DNA from: Candidatus Ozemibacter sibiricus
GTDB lineage: Bacteria > Muiribacteriota > Ozemobacteria > Ozemobacterales > Ozemobacteraceae
Length of the DNA: 64,000 bases
Assembly (NCBI GenBank): GCA_003327425.1
Contig: QOQW01000012.1
Span: 115,083-179,082, forward strand
Direction of reading: 5' to 3'
Shown piece by piece: positions 25,111 through 33,714 of this stretch (position 1 is the stretch's first letter; each line of letters starts with the position of its first letter). Below the pieces are notes generated by a model that saw only the letters and a list, made by a program, of their open reading frames with translations, did not search any database and was not told the DNA's origin. Made by a program: the position numbers and the translations under genes.

Positions 25111-26328
25111 TCATCCCTGGTGACGCACCCACAACAGAGGCAGCCGGGTTCCGGGTTGGATGTGGGTGTCGGGGGGGATGCCGATCAAACCATCGCAGGT
25201 GGTGAGGCTGCGCAAGATGCCCGATCCGGATTCGGGGAAGGGTGTGGCGAGAGGAAGCCCCTGGGGGCCCGGGGAAAGCCTCACGGCGAGCACCTGGAAC
25301 CGCTGCCGATCGGGCAGGACCTCGCTCTGGACATCGACGATCCAGGGGGGCGTGGCGAGAGGATCCGCGAAGCCAGCCAGACGACGGACGGCAGGGAGGG
25401 CGAACAAGACCGCGGTGACGAAGGCGGCCACCGGATTCCCTGGCAGGCATAGCACCGGGCGATCGTGCCAGAGGCCGAAGGCCGTCGGGCGACCGGGCTT
25501 GAGGTGCACCCGCTCGAACAGGAAGCGAACACCCAGCTCGCGCAGGGTCGGCCGGCTCAGATCGGCTTCGCTATTGGAGGCGCCACCGATGGTGATCAGC
25601 AAGTCCCAGGGGGGGAGGCGTTCCAGCATGCGGCGGACGACCTCGCCGCGATCGGGCAGATGGGGCAGGGGGTCGACCCGTGCTCCTGCCTGGCGCAACA
25701 GCGCGGTAAGCAGATGGGTATTGCACTCGTGGCGCTGCCAGTCGGCGCGAGGGCGCGTGGGCGGGCGGACCAGCTCGTTGCCGGTCGACAGCACCAGCAC
25801 GCGCGGGGGACGGCCGACGCGGAGGCGGTGGCGGCCCACCGAGGCCAGACGGGCCAGCAGCGGGGCGTCGAGCCGCGTGCCGACCTCTGCCACCACATCG
25901 CCGGGGCGGGTGTCTTCCCCCGCCTCGCGAATGTTGTGACCGGCCGGCCAGCGGCCGCGCGGGAAGACCACCTGCCCGCGCCGACGGCAATGCTCCTCGG
26001 CCGCGACGCACCAGGCCCAGTCGGGAACGGGCTGACCGGTCAGCACGCGCCGCGTTCGGCCGTCGATCCGTGCCGGATCGGGGTGGTCGGGTTCGAGCAG
26101 CAGGTAGCCATCCGGGCGTGACCCGTCATTGGGCAGCACGTACCCATCCATGGCCGAGTTGCGCACGGGGGGAACCAGGCAGGTCGCTACCACCCGTTCG
26201 GCCGCGGCCCGACCCAGGGCATGGGCCAGCAGCACGGTCTGGGGAGGCAGAGGGACGAGGCGGTCGAGGAGCAGGTGCCGCGCCTCGTCGAGCGGGATCG
26301 GCGGAGGGGAAGAAGGCGCAGATGACAT
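25111..26328 (-). CDS. MoeA-family molybdopterin protein, divergent paralogue
   Basis: A 405-residue protein of the MoeA family, which inserts molybdate or tungstate into molybdopterin. Landmarks are RNSAMDGYVLP near residue 57, the RPPRVLVLSTGNELV motif near 173 and LLITIGGASNSEADLSR near 245, where MoeA proteins usually have TSGGVSVG; RPTAFGLWHDRPVLCLPGNPVAAF follows near 295, then a C-terminal beta domain. The changed GG loop suggests altered substrate use. A second, more ordinary paralogue lies at 62583-63821. Organisms that use tungsten often carry two MoeA proteins, so one may handle tungstate; that is inference. The start at 26328 is 42 bp from divergent hydF. Confidence 0.85.
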   Translation of the reverse strand: MSSAPSSPPPIPLDEARHLLLDRLVPLPPQTVLLAHALGRAAAERVVATCLVPPVRNSAMDGYVLPNDGSRPDGYLLLEPDHPDPARIDGRTRRVLTGQPVPDWAWCVAAEEHCRRRGQVVFPRGRWPAGHNIREAGEDTRPGDVVAEVGTRLDAPLLARLASVGRHRLRVGRPPRVLVLSTGNELVRPPTRPRADWQRHECNTHLLTALLRQAGARVDPLPHLPDRGEVVRRMLERLPPWDLLITIGGASNSEADLSRPTLRELGVRFLFERVHLKPGRPTAFGLWHDRPVLCLPGNPVAAFVTAVLFALPAVRRLAGFADPLATPPWIVDVQSEVLPDRQRFQVLAVRLSPGPQGLPLATPFPESGSGILRSLTTCDGLIGIPPDTHIQPGTRLPLLWVRHQG

Positions 26329-26342
26329 GGTGGATCGGATGG

Positions 26343-26356
26343 GATAGTATACCATG
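26343..26356. promoter_or_regulatory. Near-palindromic element in the moeA-like/hydF spacer
   Basis: GATAGTATACCATG shares 13 of 14 bases with CATAGTATACCATG at 23428-23441. Both occur in divergent intergenic spacers. It could be a shared operator or simply a -10 element readable on both strands (TATACC/TATACT). Confidence 0.4.
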
Positions 26357-26370
26357 CAAGGAGAACCCGT

Positions 26371-27585
26371 ATGGACGCCACCCCGCGCAGCATTCGCCCC
26401 CACATCGCCCTGTTCGGCCGCCGCAATGTCGGCAAATCGTCGCTGATCAACGCCCTGACCGGGCAGAAGATCGCGCTCGTCTCCGACACCCCCGGTACGA
26501 CGACCGACCCGGTCTACAAGAACATGGAACTGCTGCCGCTGGGCCCGGTCGTCTTGATCGACACCGCCGGTCTCGACGATGTCGGCGATCTCGGCCGGCT
26601 GCGGGTCGAAGCCTCGCGACAGGTGTTGCGCCGCACCGATCTGGCCCTGGTCGTGCTCGAGCCAGGCCCGAGTCTGCAGGAGACCGAGCGCGAGCTGCTC
26701 GACACCTTGCGCCACGGGCGGACCCCCTTCCTCGTTGTGGTCAACAAATGCGATACGGGCGAGATTCCCGCATCGCTGCGACAGGAACTGGCCAGCCTCG
26801 GCCTGACGCCCATTCCCGTCAGCGCCGTCACCGGCGCCGGCATCGAGGAGCTGCGGGCTCGCCACATCCAGAACAAACTGAAGGATTTCGATGCCGGAAC
26901 CATTTTAGGCGATCTGGTGCAGCCGGGCGATGTGGTCATCCTGGTGGTGCCGATCGATCTCGCCGCGCCCAAAGGGCGGCTGATCCTGCCCCAGGTTCAG
27001 ACCATCCGCGACCTGCTCGATGCCGACTGCATCTCGATCGTGGCCAAGGAGCGGGAGCTGCGGGCGGCCCTCGACGCGTTGAAACGACCGCCCGCCCTGG
27101 TCGTCACCGATTCCCAGGCCTTCCACAAGGTGGCCGGCGATGTGCCGCGCGGGGTGCCGTTCACCAGCTTCTCGGTCTTGTTCGCCCGCTACAAGGGCGA
27201 TCTCAACGCCTACCTGGAGGGCATCCGCTCGCTGCGGCATCTCAAGCCCGGGTCGCGCATCCTGGTCGCCGAGAGTTGCACTCACCACCAGGTGGCCGAC
27301 GACATCGGGCGGGTCAAGATCCCCCGCTGGATGCGCCAGGCCTATGGCGGCGACCTGCAGTTCGAGTTCTGCCAGGGCGCCGCCCTGCCGGCCGATCTCC
27401 GTTCGTTCCAGCTCGTGGTGCAGTGCGGCGGTTGCATGGTCAACCGGCGGACCGTCCTCGATCATATCGCCGCTTGCCAGGCCGCCGGCGTGCCCATCAC
27501 CAACTACGGCATCCTGATCGCCCACCTGCACGGCGTGCTGGAAGAGGCCATCAAACCGTTCGGTCTCACGCTCGATCAGGGTTGA
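26371..27585 (+). CDS. hydF: [FeFe]-hydrogenase maturation GTPase HydF
   Basis: A 404-residue scaffold protein that assembles the 2Fe subcluster of the H-cluster and delivers it to HydA. The GTPase domain (residues 10-175) has Walker A GRRNVGKSS, switch GTTTDP, DTAG and NKCD. A dimerisation domain follows. The cluster-binding domain has CTHH near 309 and QCGGCM near 351; the residue before the second Cys is Gln where many HydF proteins have His. AAGGAG lies about nine bases before the ATG. The cognate hydrogenase is at 52-56 kb; hydE and hydG are not in the window. It is divergent from the MoeA paralogue. Confidence 0.95.
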   Translation: MDATPRSIRPHIALFGRRNVGKSSLINALTGQKIALVSDTPGTTTDPVYKNMELLPLGPVVLIDTAGLDDVGDLGRLRVEASRQVLRRTDLALVVLEPGPSLQETERELLDTLRHGRTPFLVVVNKCDTGEIPASLRQELASLGLTPIPVSAVTGAGIEELRARHIQNKLKDFDAGTILGDLVQPGDVVILVVPIDLAAPKGRLILPQVQTIRDLLDADCISIVAKERELRAALDALKRPPALVVTDSQAFHKVAGDVPRGVPFTSFSVLFARYKGDLNAYLEGIRSLRHLKPGSRILVAESCTHHQVADDIGRVKIPRWMRQAYGGDLQFEFCQGAALPADLRSFQLVVQCGGCMVNRRTVLDHIAACQAAGVPITNYGILIAHLHGVLEEAIKPFGLTLDQG

Positions 27586-27750
27586 TGGGAAGGCTGGCCC
27601 GCGCCCGAGCAGGCGCGCCCTGGCGCGGGAATCCGTGGACGAAGCCGCGGCGGACGGCGGGCGGCAGGCCCCCCGACCTGGGGCTCAATCTCACCTTCGC
27701 GCGGCAGCCGCGGCGCGCCTGGGGGGAGCCGGTTCGGCTCGCTTCAGACC
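27586..27750. other. Spacer between convergent hydF and MBL gene
   Basis: 165 bp of very GC-rich sequence with several possible stems (GCGCGCC/GGCGCGC type). No gene or T-tract terminator is visible. Confidence 0.4.
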
Positions 27751-28599
27751 TCAGACCAGGGTGGCGAGAGCGATCGGCTGGGCGGTGATCTGCCCCTTGG
27801 GGTCGCGGATGAGGCGGGCGGCGACGACCTCCGGATCGTGGGTGAAGAAGAGGGCGCCGTTCCGGGCGACCAGGTCTTCGAGCAGGGCTCGCTTTTCATC
27901 GATGAGTTGCTCGGGGAAGCGATCATAGCCCATGGTGATGGCGGTTCGCACCCAGGGCGCCGCCGGGATCAGATCGGAGACGAAGACGAGCGGCCCGGAC
28001 GGCAGGTGCAGCGTCGACAGCAGCAGGCCGGGGGTGTGACCGTGCGAGAACGAGAAGGTGACGAGCGGGCTCAGATCGGGGCGGCCGTCGTCGGCGACCA
28101 GGGTCAGCCGGCCTGAGCGTTCGAGCAGGTCGTTGATGGCGGGAATGTAGCTGGCCTTGTCGCGCGGGTGCGGTTGTCGAGCCCGCGCCCATTGCGTGCG
28201 GCCCACGTAGAACCGGGCCTTGGGGAAGAGCAGCCGGGGCGTGCCATCGACCATCTCGACGAGGCCGCCGGCGTGGTCGAAGTGCAGGTGCGAGAGCACG
28301 ACGGCATCGATCTGCTCATGACCGATGCCGATCTTCTGCAGGTTGGCCAGCAGCACGTGCTCGGGCGGGGTGACGCCGAAGCGTTCCTTGAGCTTGTCGT
28401 CGAAGAAATTGCCGATGCCGGTCTCGAACAGGAGGCGCCGCCCGTCGTCGGTTTCGACGAGCAGGGCGCGGCAGGCCAGGGTGATGCGGTTGCGCTCGTC
28501 AGGCGGCGACCAGCTCTTCCACAGGTCGCGCGGGGCGTTGCCATACATCGCCCCGCCGTCCAGGCGTTGCTGGTTCCCTTCGATGGCGTGCAGCCGCAT
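27751..28599 (-). CDS. Metallo-beta-lactamase-fold hydrolase
   Basis: A 282-residue binuclear metal hydrolase. The signature HLHFDHAGG lies near residue 107, further metal ligands in HGHTPG near 185, SDL near 208 and a terminal His in FTHDPE near 253, as in the quorum-quenching lactonase/glyoxalase-II-like branch. The start at 28599 is only 14 bp after icmF, so it is the third gene of a fabH-icmF-MBL operon. It may hydrolyse a thioester or lactone related to acyl-CoA metabolism, but the substrate is not evident. Confidence 0.88.
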   Translation of the reverse strand: MRLHAIEGNQQRLDGGAMYGNAPRDLWKSWSPPDERNRITLACRALLVETDDGRRLLFETGIGNFFDDKLKERFGVTPPEHVLLANLQKIGIGHEQIDAVVLSHLHFDHAGGLVEMVDGTPRLLFPKARFYVGRTQWARARQPHPRDKASYIPAINDLLERSGRLTLVADDGRPDLSPLVTFSFSHGHTPGLLLSTLHLPSGPLVFVSDLIPAAPWVRTAITMGYDRFPEQLIDEKRALLEDLVARNGALFFTHDPEVVAARLIRDPKGQITAQPIALATLV

Positions 28600-28613
28600 G
28601 GTGGCATCCTCCT

Positions 28614-31600
28614 TTACAGCGCCCGGCGATACTGCCCGCCGATCTCGTAGAGCGTGTGGGTGATCTCGCCGAGGGTGCAATGCCGCGTGGTGTTCAGCAG
28701 CTCTTCGAAGATATTGCCGTGGGCGAGGGCCACGTCGCGCAGGCGGGCCAGGGCGGCCGGGGCCTTGTCGGCATGCCGCTGCTTGAAGGCGGCCAGCCGG
28801 GCCAGCTGTTCATCCTTCTCCTCGTAGGTGGCACGAGCGAGCTTGATGGTGACTTCCTGGGACTGTTCGTCGAGATGCGGGTTCAGGAAGGTGTTGACGC
28901 CGATGATCGGCAATTGCCCATTGTGCTTGAGCACCTCGTAGTGCATGCTCTCTTCCTGGATCTTCTCGCGCTGGTACTGCGTCTCCATGGCGCCCAGGAC
29001 GCCGCCGCGCCGCGACAGGCGGTCGAACTCCTCGAGGACCGCCTCTTCGACGAGGTCGGTCAGGTACTCGATGAAATACGACCCTTGCAGCGGATTTTCA
29101 TTCTTGGTCAGCCCGTACTCGCGGTTGAGGATGAGCTGGATGGCCATGCTGCGGCGCACGCTCTCCTCGGTGGGCGTGGTGATGGCCTCATCGTAGGCGT
29201 TGGTGTGCAGCGAATTGGCGTTGTCGCTGATGGCGAGCAGGGCCTGCAGCGTGGTGCGGATATCGTTGAAGTTGATCTCCTGGGCGTGCAGCGAGCGGCC
29301 GCTGGTCTGGCAATGGTACTTCAGCTTCTGCGAGCGGTCGTTCCCCTTGTACACCTGTTTCATGGCGATGGCCCAGATGCGGCGGGCCACCCGACCGATC
29401 ACCGAGTATTCCGGGTCCATGCCGTTGCTGAAGAAGAACGACAGGTTGGGAGCGAAATCGTCGATCTTCAGGCCGCGATTGAGGAAGTATTCGACGAAGG
29501 TGAAGCCGTTGGCCAGGGTGAAGGCGAGTTGCGAGATCGGATTGGCGCCCGCCTCGGCGATGTGATAGCCCGAGATGCTGACTGAATAGTAGTTGCGCAC
29601 GCCGACCCGGATGAAATACTCCTGCACGTCCCCCATCAGCTTGAGGGCGAAGTCGGTCGAGAAGATGCAGGTGTTCTGCCCCTGGTCTTCCTTCAGCACG
29701 TCGGCCTGGACGGTGCCGCGCACGGTCTGGAGCGTGCACAGCCGCACCCGCTCCGCTTCTTCGGCCGTCAAGGGAGCGCCTTTCTGGCGGGCGGCTTTCT
29801 CGAGCTGCTGATCGATGGCGGTGTTGAAGAAGAAGGCGAGCATGATCGGGGCGGGGCCGTTGATGGTCATGCTCACGCTGGTGCTGGGATCGCACAGATC
29901 GAAGCCGTCGAACAACTGTTTCATGTCGTCGAGGGTGGCGATGCTGACCCCGCTTTCCCCGATCTTGCCGTAGATGTCGGGGCGTCGGTCGGGGTCTTCC
30001 CCATAGAGCGTCACGCTGTCGAAGGCGGTCGACAACCGTTTGGCCGGGTCGTTCTGGGTCAGGTAGCGGAACCGTTGATTGGTGCGGGCCGGCCCGCCCT
30101 CGCCGGCGAACTGCCGCTTGGGATCTTCATCAGAGCGTTTGAAGGGGAAGACGCCGGCGGTGTAGGGGAAGGCGCCCGGCACATTCTCTTCGCGCAGGAA
30201 GCGGATGATCTCGCCGTGGTCTTCGGTGCGGGGCAGGGCGACGCGCGGGATGCGGCTGCCCGCCAGCGACACCGTGTAGGTCGGGACTTCGAAGACCTTG
30301 CCGCGCACGGTATATTGGAAGACGTCGCGGCGATAGGCCTCGCGCAGTTCCGGCCAGCGCAGCAGCTCCTGCTGCAGCCGCGGCGGGATCCGATTCCAGG
30401 CCTCCTGGCGCAGGGCCTGCAGTTCTTCGCGGGTCGTTTCGGCGTTGGCCAGGGCGAGGGCGCGATCGAGCGACTGGGCGGTGGCGGCGGCTTCGGCCTG
30501 GGCCTTCGTTTCCTGGTGGTAGGCGCGCACCGCGGCCGCGATGTCGGCCAGGTAGTGGGTGCGGTTCTGGGGAATGATCGGCGCGACGAAACTGGACCGC
30601 TGGGCGATGGGCAGCTCGAGGTGCGGGGTCCAGAGGGTCTGGCCGCCGCGTCGGTTGAGCAGGGTCAGAATGCCGCGATACAGGGCGTTGGTGCCGTCGT
30701 CGTTGAATTTGCTGGCGATGGTGCCATAGACGGGGTAGTCGGCCTCGGGGCGGTGCTGACCGCCGTGGCGGCTGCGGCGCAGTTGCCGGACCACGTCGCG
30801 GAAGGCGTCTTCCGAGCCGCGGCGATCGAACTTGTTGATGGCGATCAGATCGGCGAAGTCGAGCATGTCGATCTTCTCGAGCTGCATGGGAGCGCCATAC
30901 TCGGCGGTCATGACGTAGAGGGCGACATCGCAGATGCCCAGGATGGCGGTATCGCCCTGGCCGATGCCGCTGGTCTCGACGATGATCAGATCGAAGCCGG
31001 CCCGGCGGGCCAGGCTGACCGCGTCGCCGATGACGTTGGCCAGCTCGGTGCGGCTGCCGCGGGTGGCGAAACTGCGCATGAAGACGTGGGGATGCCCGAT
31101 CGCGTTCATGCGGATGCGATCGCCCAGCAGGGCGCCGCCGGTCTTCTTCTTCGATGGATCGACGCTGAACACGCAGTAGCGGCGGTCGGGGAACTCGAGC
31201 AGGAACCGGCGGATGATCTCGTCGGTCAGGCTGCTCTTGCCGGCACCGCCCGGGCCGGTGACGCCCAGCACCAGCGGCGGCTCGGCCCGGTGGTCGGGGC
31301 CGTTCTTCTCGAGGCTGCCGTCGCGGCGGCCGCGGTCGATCTCCTTCTGCAGGGCCGGTGGCAAGCGCAGGGCATCGGTCTCCAGGACGGTGAGGGCGCG
31401 GGCCAGGCGGCGATCATCGCCGGCGCGGAGCGGGGCGTCGCCGAACTCGCGGGGCCATTCATCGAGGGCGAAGTCGGCCTTCTCGAGCATGTCCGAGATC
31501 ATGCCCAGCAGGCCCATCCGGCGGCCGTCCTCGGGGGAATACAGGCGCGTGATGCCTTCCTGGTGCAGCTGGGCGGCTTCCTGGGGCAGGATGACGCCGC

Positions 31601-31907
31601 CGCCCCCACCGAAGATGCGGATATGCGGGCAGCCCCGGTCGTTGAGGCTCTGGCGCAGGTAGCGGAAGAATTCCATGTGCCCGCCCTGGTAGGAGCTGAC
31701 GGCGATCGCCTGCACATCTTCCTGGATGGCGGCGTCGCCGATCTCGCGGACGCTGCGGTTGTGGCCGAGGTGGATGATCTCGGCACCCTCCTGCTGGAGG
31801 AGGCGGCGCATCAGATTGATGGCGGCGTCGTGTCCATCGAACAACGCGGTGGCCGTCACCATGCGGATCTTGTGGCGAGGGCGGTAGGTGGATTTCTCCT
31901 CGGACAT
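28614..31907 (-). CDS. icmF: Fused isobutyryl-CoA mutase IcmF
   Basis: A 1097-residue adenosylcobalamin-dependent mutase that interconverts isobutyryl-CoA and n-butyryl-CoA; some members also act on isovaleryl/pivalyl-CoA. Order of domains: B12-binding (residues 12-145, with the IcmF-type LFDGHDAAIN; a Gly-rich base-off loop GGGGGVI), the MeaB-like G-protein chaperone (Walker A GPGGAGKSS near 235, VETSGIGQGDT, NKFDRRG near 355), a linker, then the TIM-barrel mutase half (GESGVSIATLDDM, STSVSMTINGPAP). Length and fusion order are diagnostic of IcmF rather than methylmalonyl-CoA mutase. AGGAGGAACCG precedes the ATG at 31907. It lies between fabH and the MBL gene. Confidence 0.95.
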   Translation of the reverse strand: MSEEKSTYRPRHKIRMVTATALFDGHDAAINLMRRLLQQEGAEIIHLGHNRSVREIGDAAIQEDVQAIAVSSYQGGHMEFFRYLRQSLNDRGCPHIRIFGGGGGVILPQEAAQLHQEGITRLYSPEDGRRMGLLGMISDMLEKADFALDEWPREFGDAPLRAGDDRRLARALTVLETDALRLPPALQKEIDRGRRDGSLEKNGPDHRAEPPLVLGVTGPGGAGKSSLTDEIIRRFLLEFPDRRYCVFSVDPSKKKTGGALLGDRIRMNAIGHPHVFMRSFATRGSRTELANVIGDAVSLARRAGFDLIIVETSGIGQGDTAILGICDVALYVMTAEYGAPMQLEKIDMLDFADLIAINKFDRRGSEDAFRDVVRQLRRSRHGGQHRPEADYPVYGTIASKFNDDGTNALYRGILTLLNRRGGQTLWTPHLELPIAQRSSFVAPIIPQNRTHYLADIAAAVRAYHQETKAQAEAAATAQSLDRALALANAETTREELQALRQEAWNRIPPRLQQELLRWPELREAYRRDVFQYTVRGKVFEVPTYTVSLAGSRIPRVALPRTEDHGEIIRFLREENVPGAFPYTAGVFPFKRSDEDPKRQFAGEGGPARTNQRFRYLTQNDPAKRLSTAFDSVTLYGEDPDRRPDIYGKIGESGVSIATLDDMKQLFDGFDLCDPSTSVSMTINGPAPIMLAFFFNTAIDQQLEKAARQKGAPLTAEEAERVRLCTLQTVRGTVQADVLKEDQGQNTCIFSTDFALKLMGDVQEYFIRVGVRNYYSVSISGYHIAEAGANPISQLAFTLANGFTFVEYFLNRGLKIDDFAPNLSFFFSNGMDPEYSVIGRVARRIWAIAMKQVYKGNDRSQKLKYHCQTSGRSLHAQEINFNDIRTTLQALLAISDNANSLHTNAYDEAITTPTEESVRRSMAIQLILNREYGLTKNENPLQGSYFIEYLTDLVEEAVLEEFDRLSRRGGVLGAMETQYQREKIQEESMHYEVLKHNGQLPIIGVNTFLNPHLDEQSQEVTIKLARATYEEKDEQLARLAAFKQRHADKAPAALARLRDVALAHGNIFEELLNTTRHCTLGEITHTLYEIGGQYRRAL

Positions 31908-31999
31908 CGGTTCCTCCTGATTGGCGTCGGCCTGGTGGGCGTCGGCAGCGGCCGGCGTCGCGGCGCCGCTCCGGCGCACGAGATGCTCGGCGAGCGGGG

Positions 32000-33019
32000 T
32001 CAGACGGCGGCGGGAAGCTGGTAGGAACCCCAGCGGAGGGCGACCAGACCGTAGGTCAGCCCGCCGCCGAACCCGACCAGCAGCACGAGATCGCCCGGCT
32101 TGATCCGCTTCTGCTCGAGGGCCTCATGCAGGCAGATCGGGATGGTGCCGGCCACCGTGTTGCCGTATTTGTCGAGGTTGGTGAAGAATTTGTCCATCGG
32201 GCAGTTGAAGCGGTTGGCCGCCGATTCGATGATCCGGATGTTGGCCTGATGGGGAATGATCAGGGCGACATCGTCGAGGGTCAGCTGGTTGCGGGTCAGG
32301 ACTTTCTCGATCATATCGCCGACGATGCGGGTCGAGAATTTGAACACTTCCTTCCCGTTGATCTGGACGTAATGCAGGCGTTTCGCCACGGTCTCGGCCG
32401 AGGTCGGCAGTTCGGAGCCGCCGGCCGGGATCTTGATGTGCTCAGACCCCGAGCCATCGGCGCCCAGATAGGTATCGAAGATGCCCTCGCCATCGCGGGT
32501 GGCGGGCCCGACCACCACGGCCCCCGCTCCGTCGCCGAACAGGACGCAGGTGTTGCGATCGGTGAAATCGAGCACCTTCGACAGGATGTCGGCGCCGATG
32601 ACCAGCACGTAGTCCATGGCCCCGGTGGCGACGAACTGGTGGGCGATCGCGGTGGCATAGACGAACCCGGAGCAGGCCACTTCGATGTCCATGGCGGCGG
32701 CATTGACGCAGCCGAGCTTGTGCTGCAGGACGCAGGCGGTGGCCGAGATCGGGCGGTCGGCCGTGAAGGTCGCCAGGATGACGGCGTTGATCTTCTCGGG
32801 GGCGACGCCGGAGTTGCGCAGCGCCATCTGGGCGGCCGGCAGCGCGATGTCGGACAGCTTCTGGTGAGGTTCGACGATGCGGCGCTCGCGGATGCCCGAG
32901 CGGGTGACGATCCATTCGTCGGAGGTGTCGACCATCTTTTCGAGATCGAAGTTGGTCAAACGCTTCTCGGGCAGGAACATGCCGGTTCCGATGATGGTCG
33001 ATGAGCGGAGTTGTCGCAT
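32000..33019 (-). CDS. fabH: 3-oxoacyl-ACP synthase III (KAS III)
   Basis: A 339-residue condensing enzyme that starts fatty-acid synthesis by joining an acyl-CoA primer to malonyl-ACP. Catalytic Cys in VACSGFVYA near residue 113, His in PHQANIRI near 251 and Asn in YGNTVAGT near 281 are in the family order; the GDGAGAVVV and C-terminal GFGGGLTYG motifs are present. The start at 33019 is preferred over the longer ORF. It is the first gene of the operon, 92 bp before icmF, with a consensus promoter upstream. FabH enzymes of many bacteria take branched primers such as isobutyryl-CoA, which IcmF can make or consume. Confidence 0.95.
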   Translation of the reverse strand: MRQLRSSTIIGTGMFLPEKRLTNFDLEKMVDTSDEWIVTRSGIRERRIVEPHQKLSDIALPAAQMALRNSGVAPEKINAVILATFTADRPISATACVLQHKLGCVNAAAMDIEVACSGFVYATAIAHQFVATGAMDYVLVIGADILSKVLDFTDRNTCVLFGDGAGAVVVGPATRDGEGIFDTYLGADGSGSEHIKIPAGGSELPTSAETVAKRLHYVQINGKEVFKFSTRIVGDMIEKVLTRNQLTLDDVALIIPHQANIRIIESAANRFNCPMDKFFTNLDKYGNTVAGTIPICLHEALEQKRIKPGDLVLLVGFGGGLTYGLVALRWGSYQLPAAV

Positions 33020-33059
33020 GGTGGTGAAACCTCCATCCCAGGGTGGGGAAAGTCCAGAG

Positions 33060-33088
33060 AATGTAGCCGAATTCCCCTTGGAAGTCAA
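33060..33088 (-). promoter_or_regulatory. Promoter of the fabH-icmF operon
   Basis: On the minus strand, TTGACT (33083-33088), 17-bp spacer, TACATT (33060-33065), about 40 bp before the fabH start. Confidence 0.75.
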
Positions 33089-33531
33089 GCCACGGAGAAG
33101 GGAAAACCCTCATCCCGAGCAGGTTTGATGCCCGCCAGCGCGGCGTGGCCGAAGGCAGGGGCGGGGGCGCGGCCGTATCTTCAAGTCTGGGTCGCGGGGG
33201 TAGGATGATGGTCGCTGTCGAATGAAGATCGCCTTTCAGCCATGCGCCTGCCGTCCACTGGCCCCGACTTCTGATCAGTCCAGGGCGAACGAGGATGGGC
33301 AAAAGAGCGGTCTGCCACGCCCAGTGGCCGCCAGTGGCCTCGCCGCCCCTCGCTGTCCAGGGCAATGACCTGATCGGAGCGTGGTTCGAGAGGCGCACGT
33401 ACCCCTGCCCTCGCGGGCGCGAACCATATTCTTCCGCGCGGGCGCAACGGCCGACCCTGCATCGGACGGCGAGCATATTTCACGTCACGTTGGCGATGCT
33501 CTGCGCCTGGCAAGCGAGTTTGACGAGTGTA
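33089..33531. other. Gene-free spacer
   Basis: About 440 bp between the fabH promoter and the protease promoter. The ORFs listed here lack ribosome binding sites and protein-like composition. I see no repeat or named motif. Confidence 0.5.
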
Positions 33532-33560
33532 TTGACTTTGTGGCCCATTCTGTCTATGCT
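33532..33560 (+). promoter_or_regulatory. Promoter of the gingipain-like gene
   Basis: TTGACT (33532-33537), 17-bp spacer, TATGCT (33555-33560). The predicted start near 33567 leaves a 5' leader of about 148 bases before the ATG at 33715. Confidence 0.75.
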
Positions 33561-33570
33561 GGGGTACATA

Positions 33571-33690
33571 CAGGCACGTTCGCCGCCTGGGCATCGGCAT
33601 GGGTCGACTCCCGTGTCGGTGCCTCTGCCCAAAGGGTTCGCGTCCACTCCCATAGGATCAGCGGGGGCGACGGTTCGCTCCCTATCAGTA
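33571..33690 (+). promoter_or_regulatory. Structured 5' leader of the protease gene
   Basis: The leader can fold: CAGGCAC at 33571-33577 can close with GTGCCT at 33619-33624 around inner stems, and a second stem (GGGGGCGA with TCGCTCCC) lies near 33664-33683. A good ribosome binding site (AAAGGGGA) precedes the ATG. It matches no riboswitch class that I know. Confidence 0.35.
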
Positions 33691-33714
33691 TGAAGTATCA
33701 GGAAAGGGGACCAC

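Noticed and set aside
28614-31907. Methylmalonyl-CoA mutase
   Set aside because: The B12 domain and G-protein chaperone are fused at the N-terminus in the order diagnostic of IcmF.
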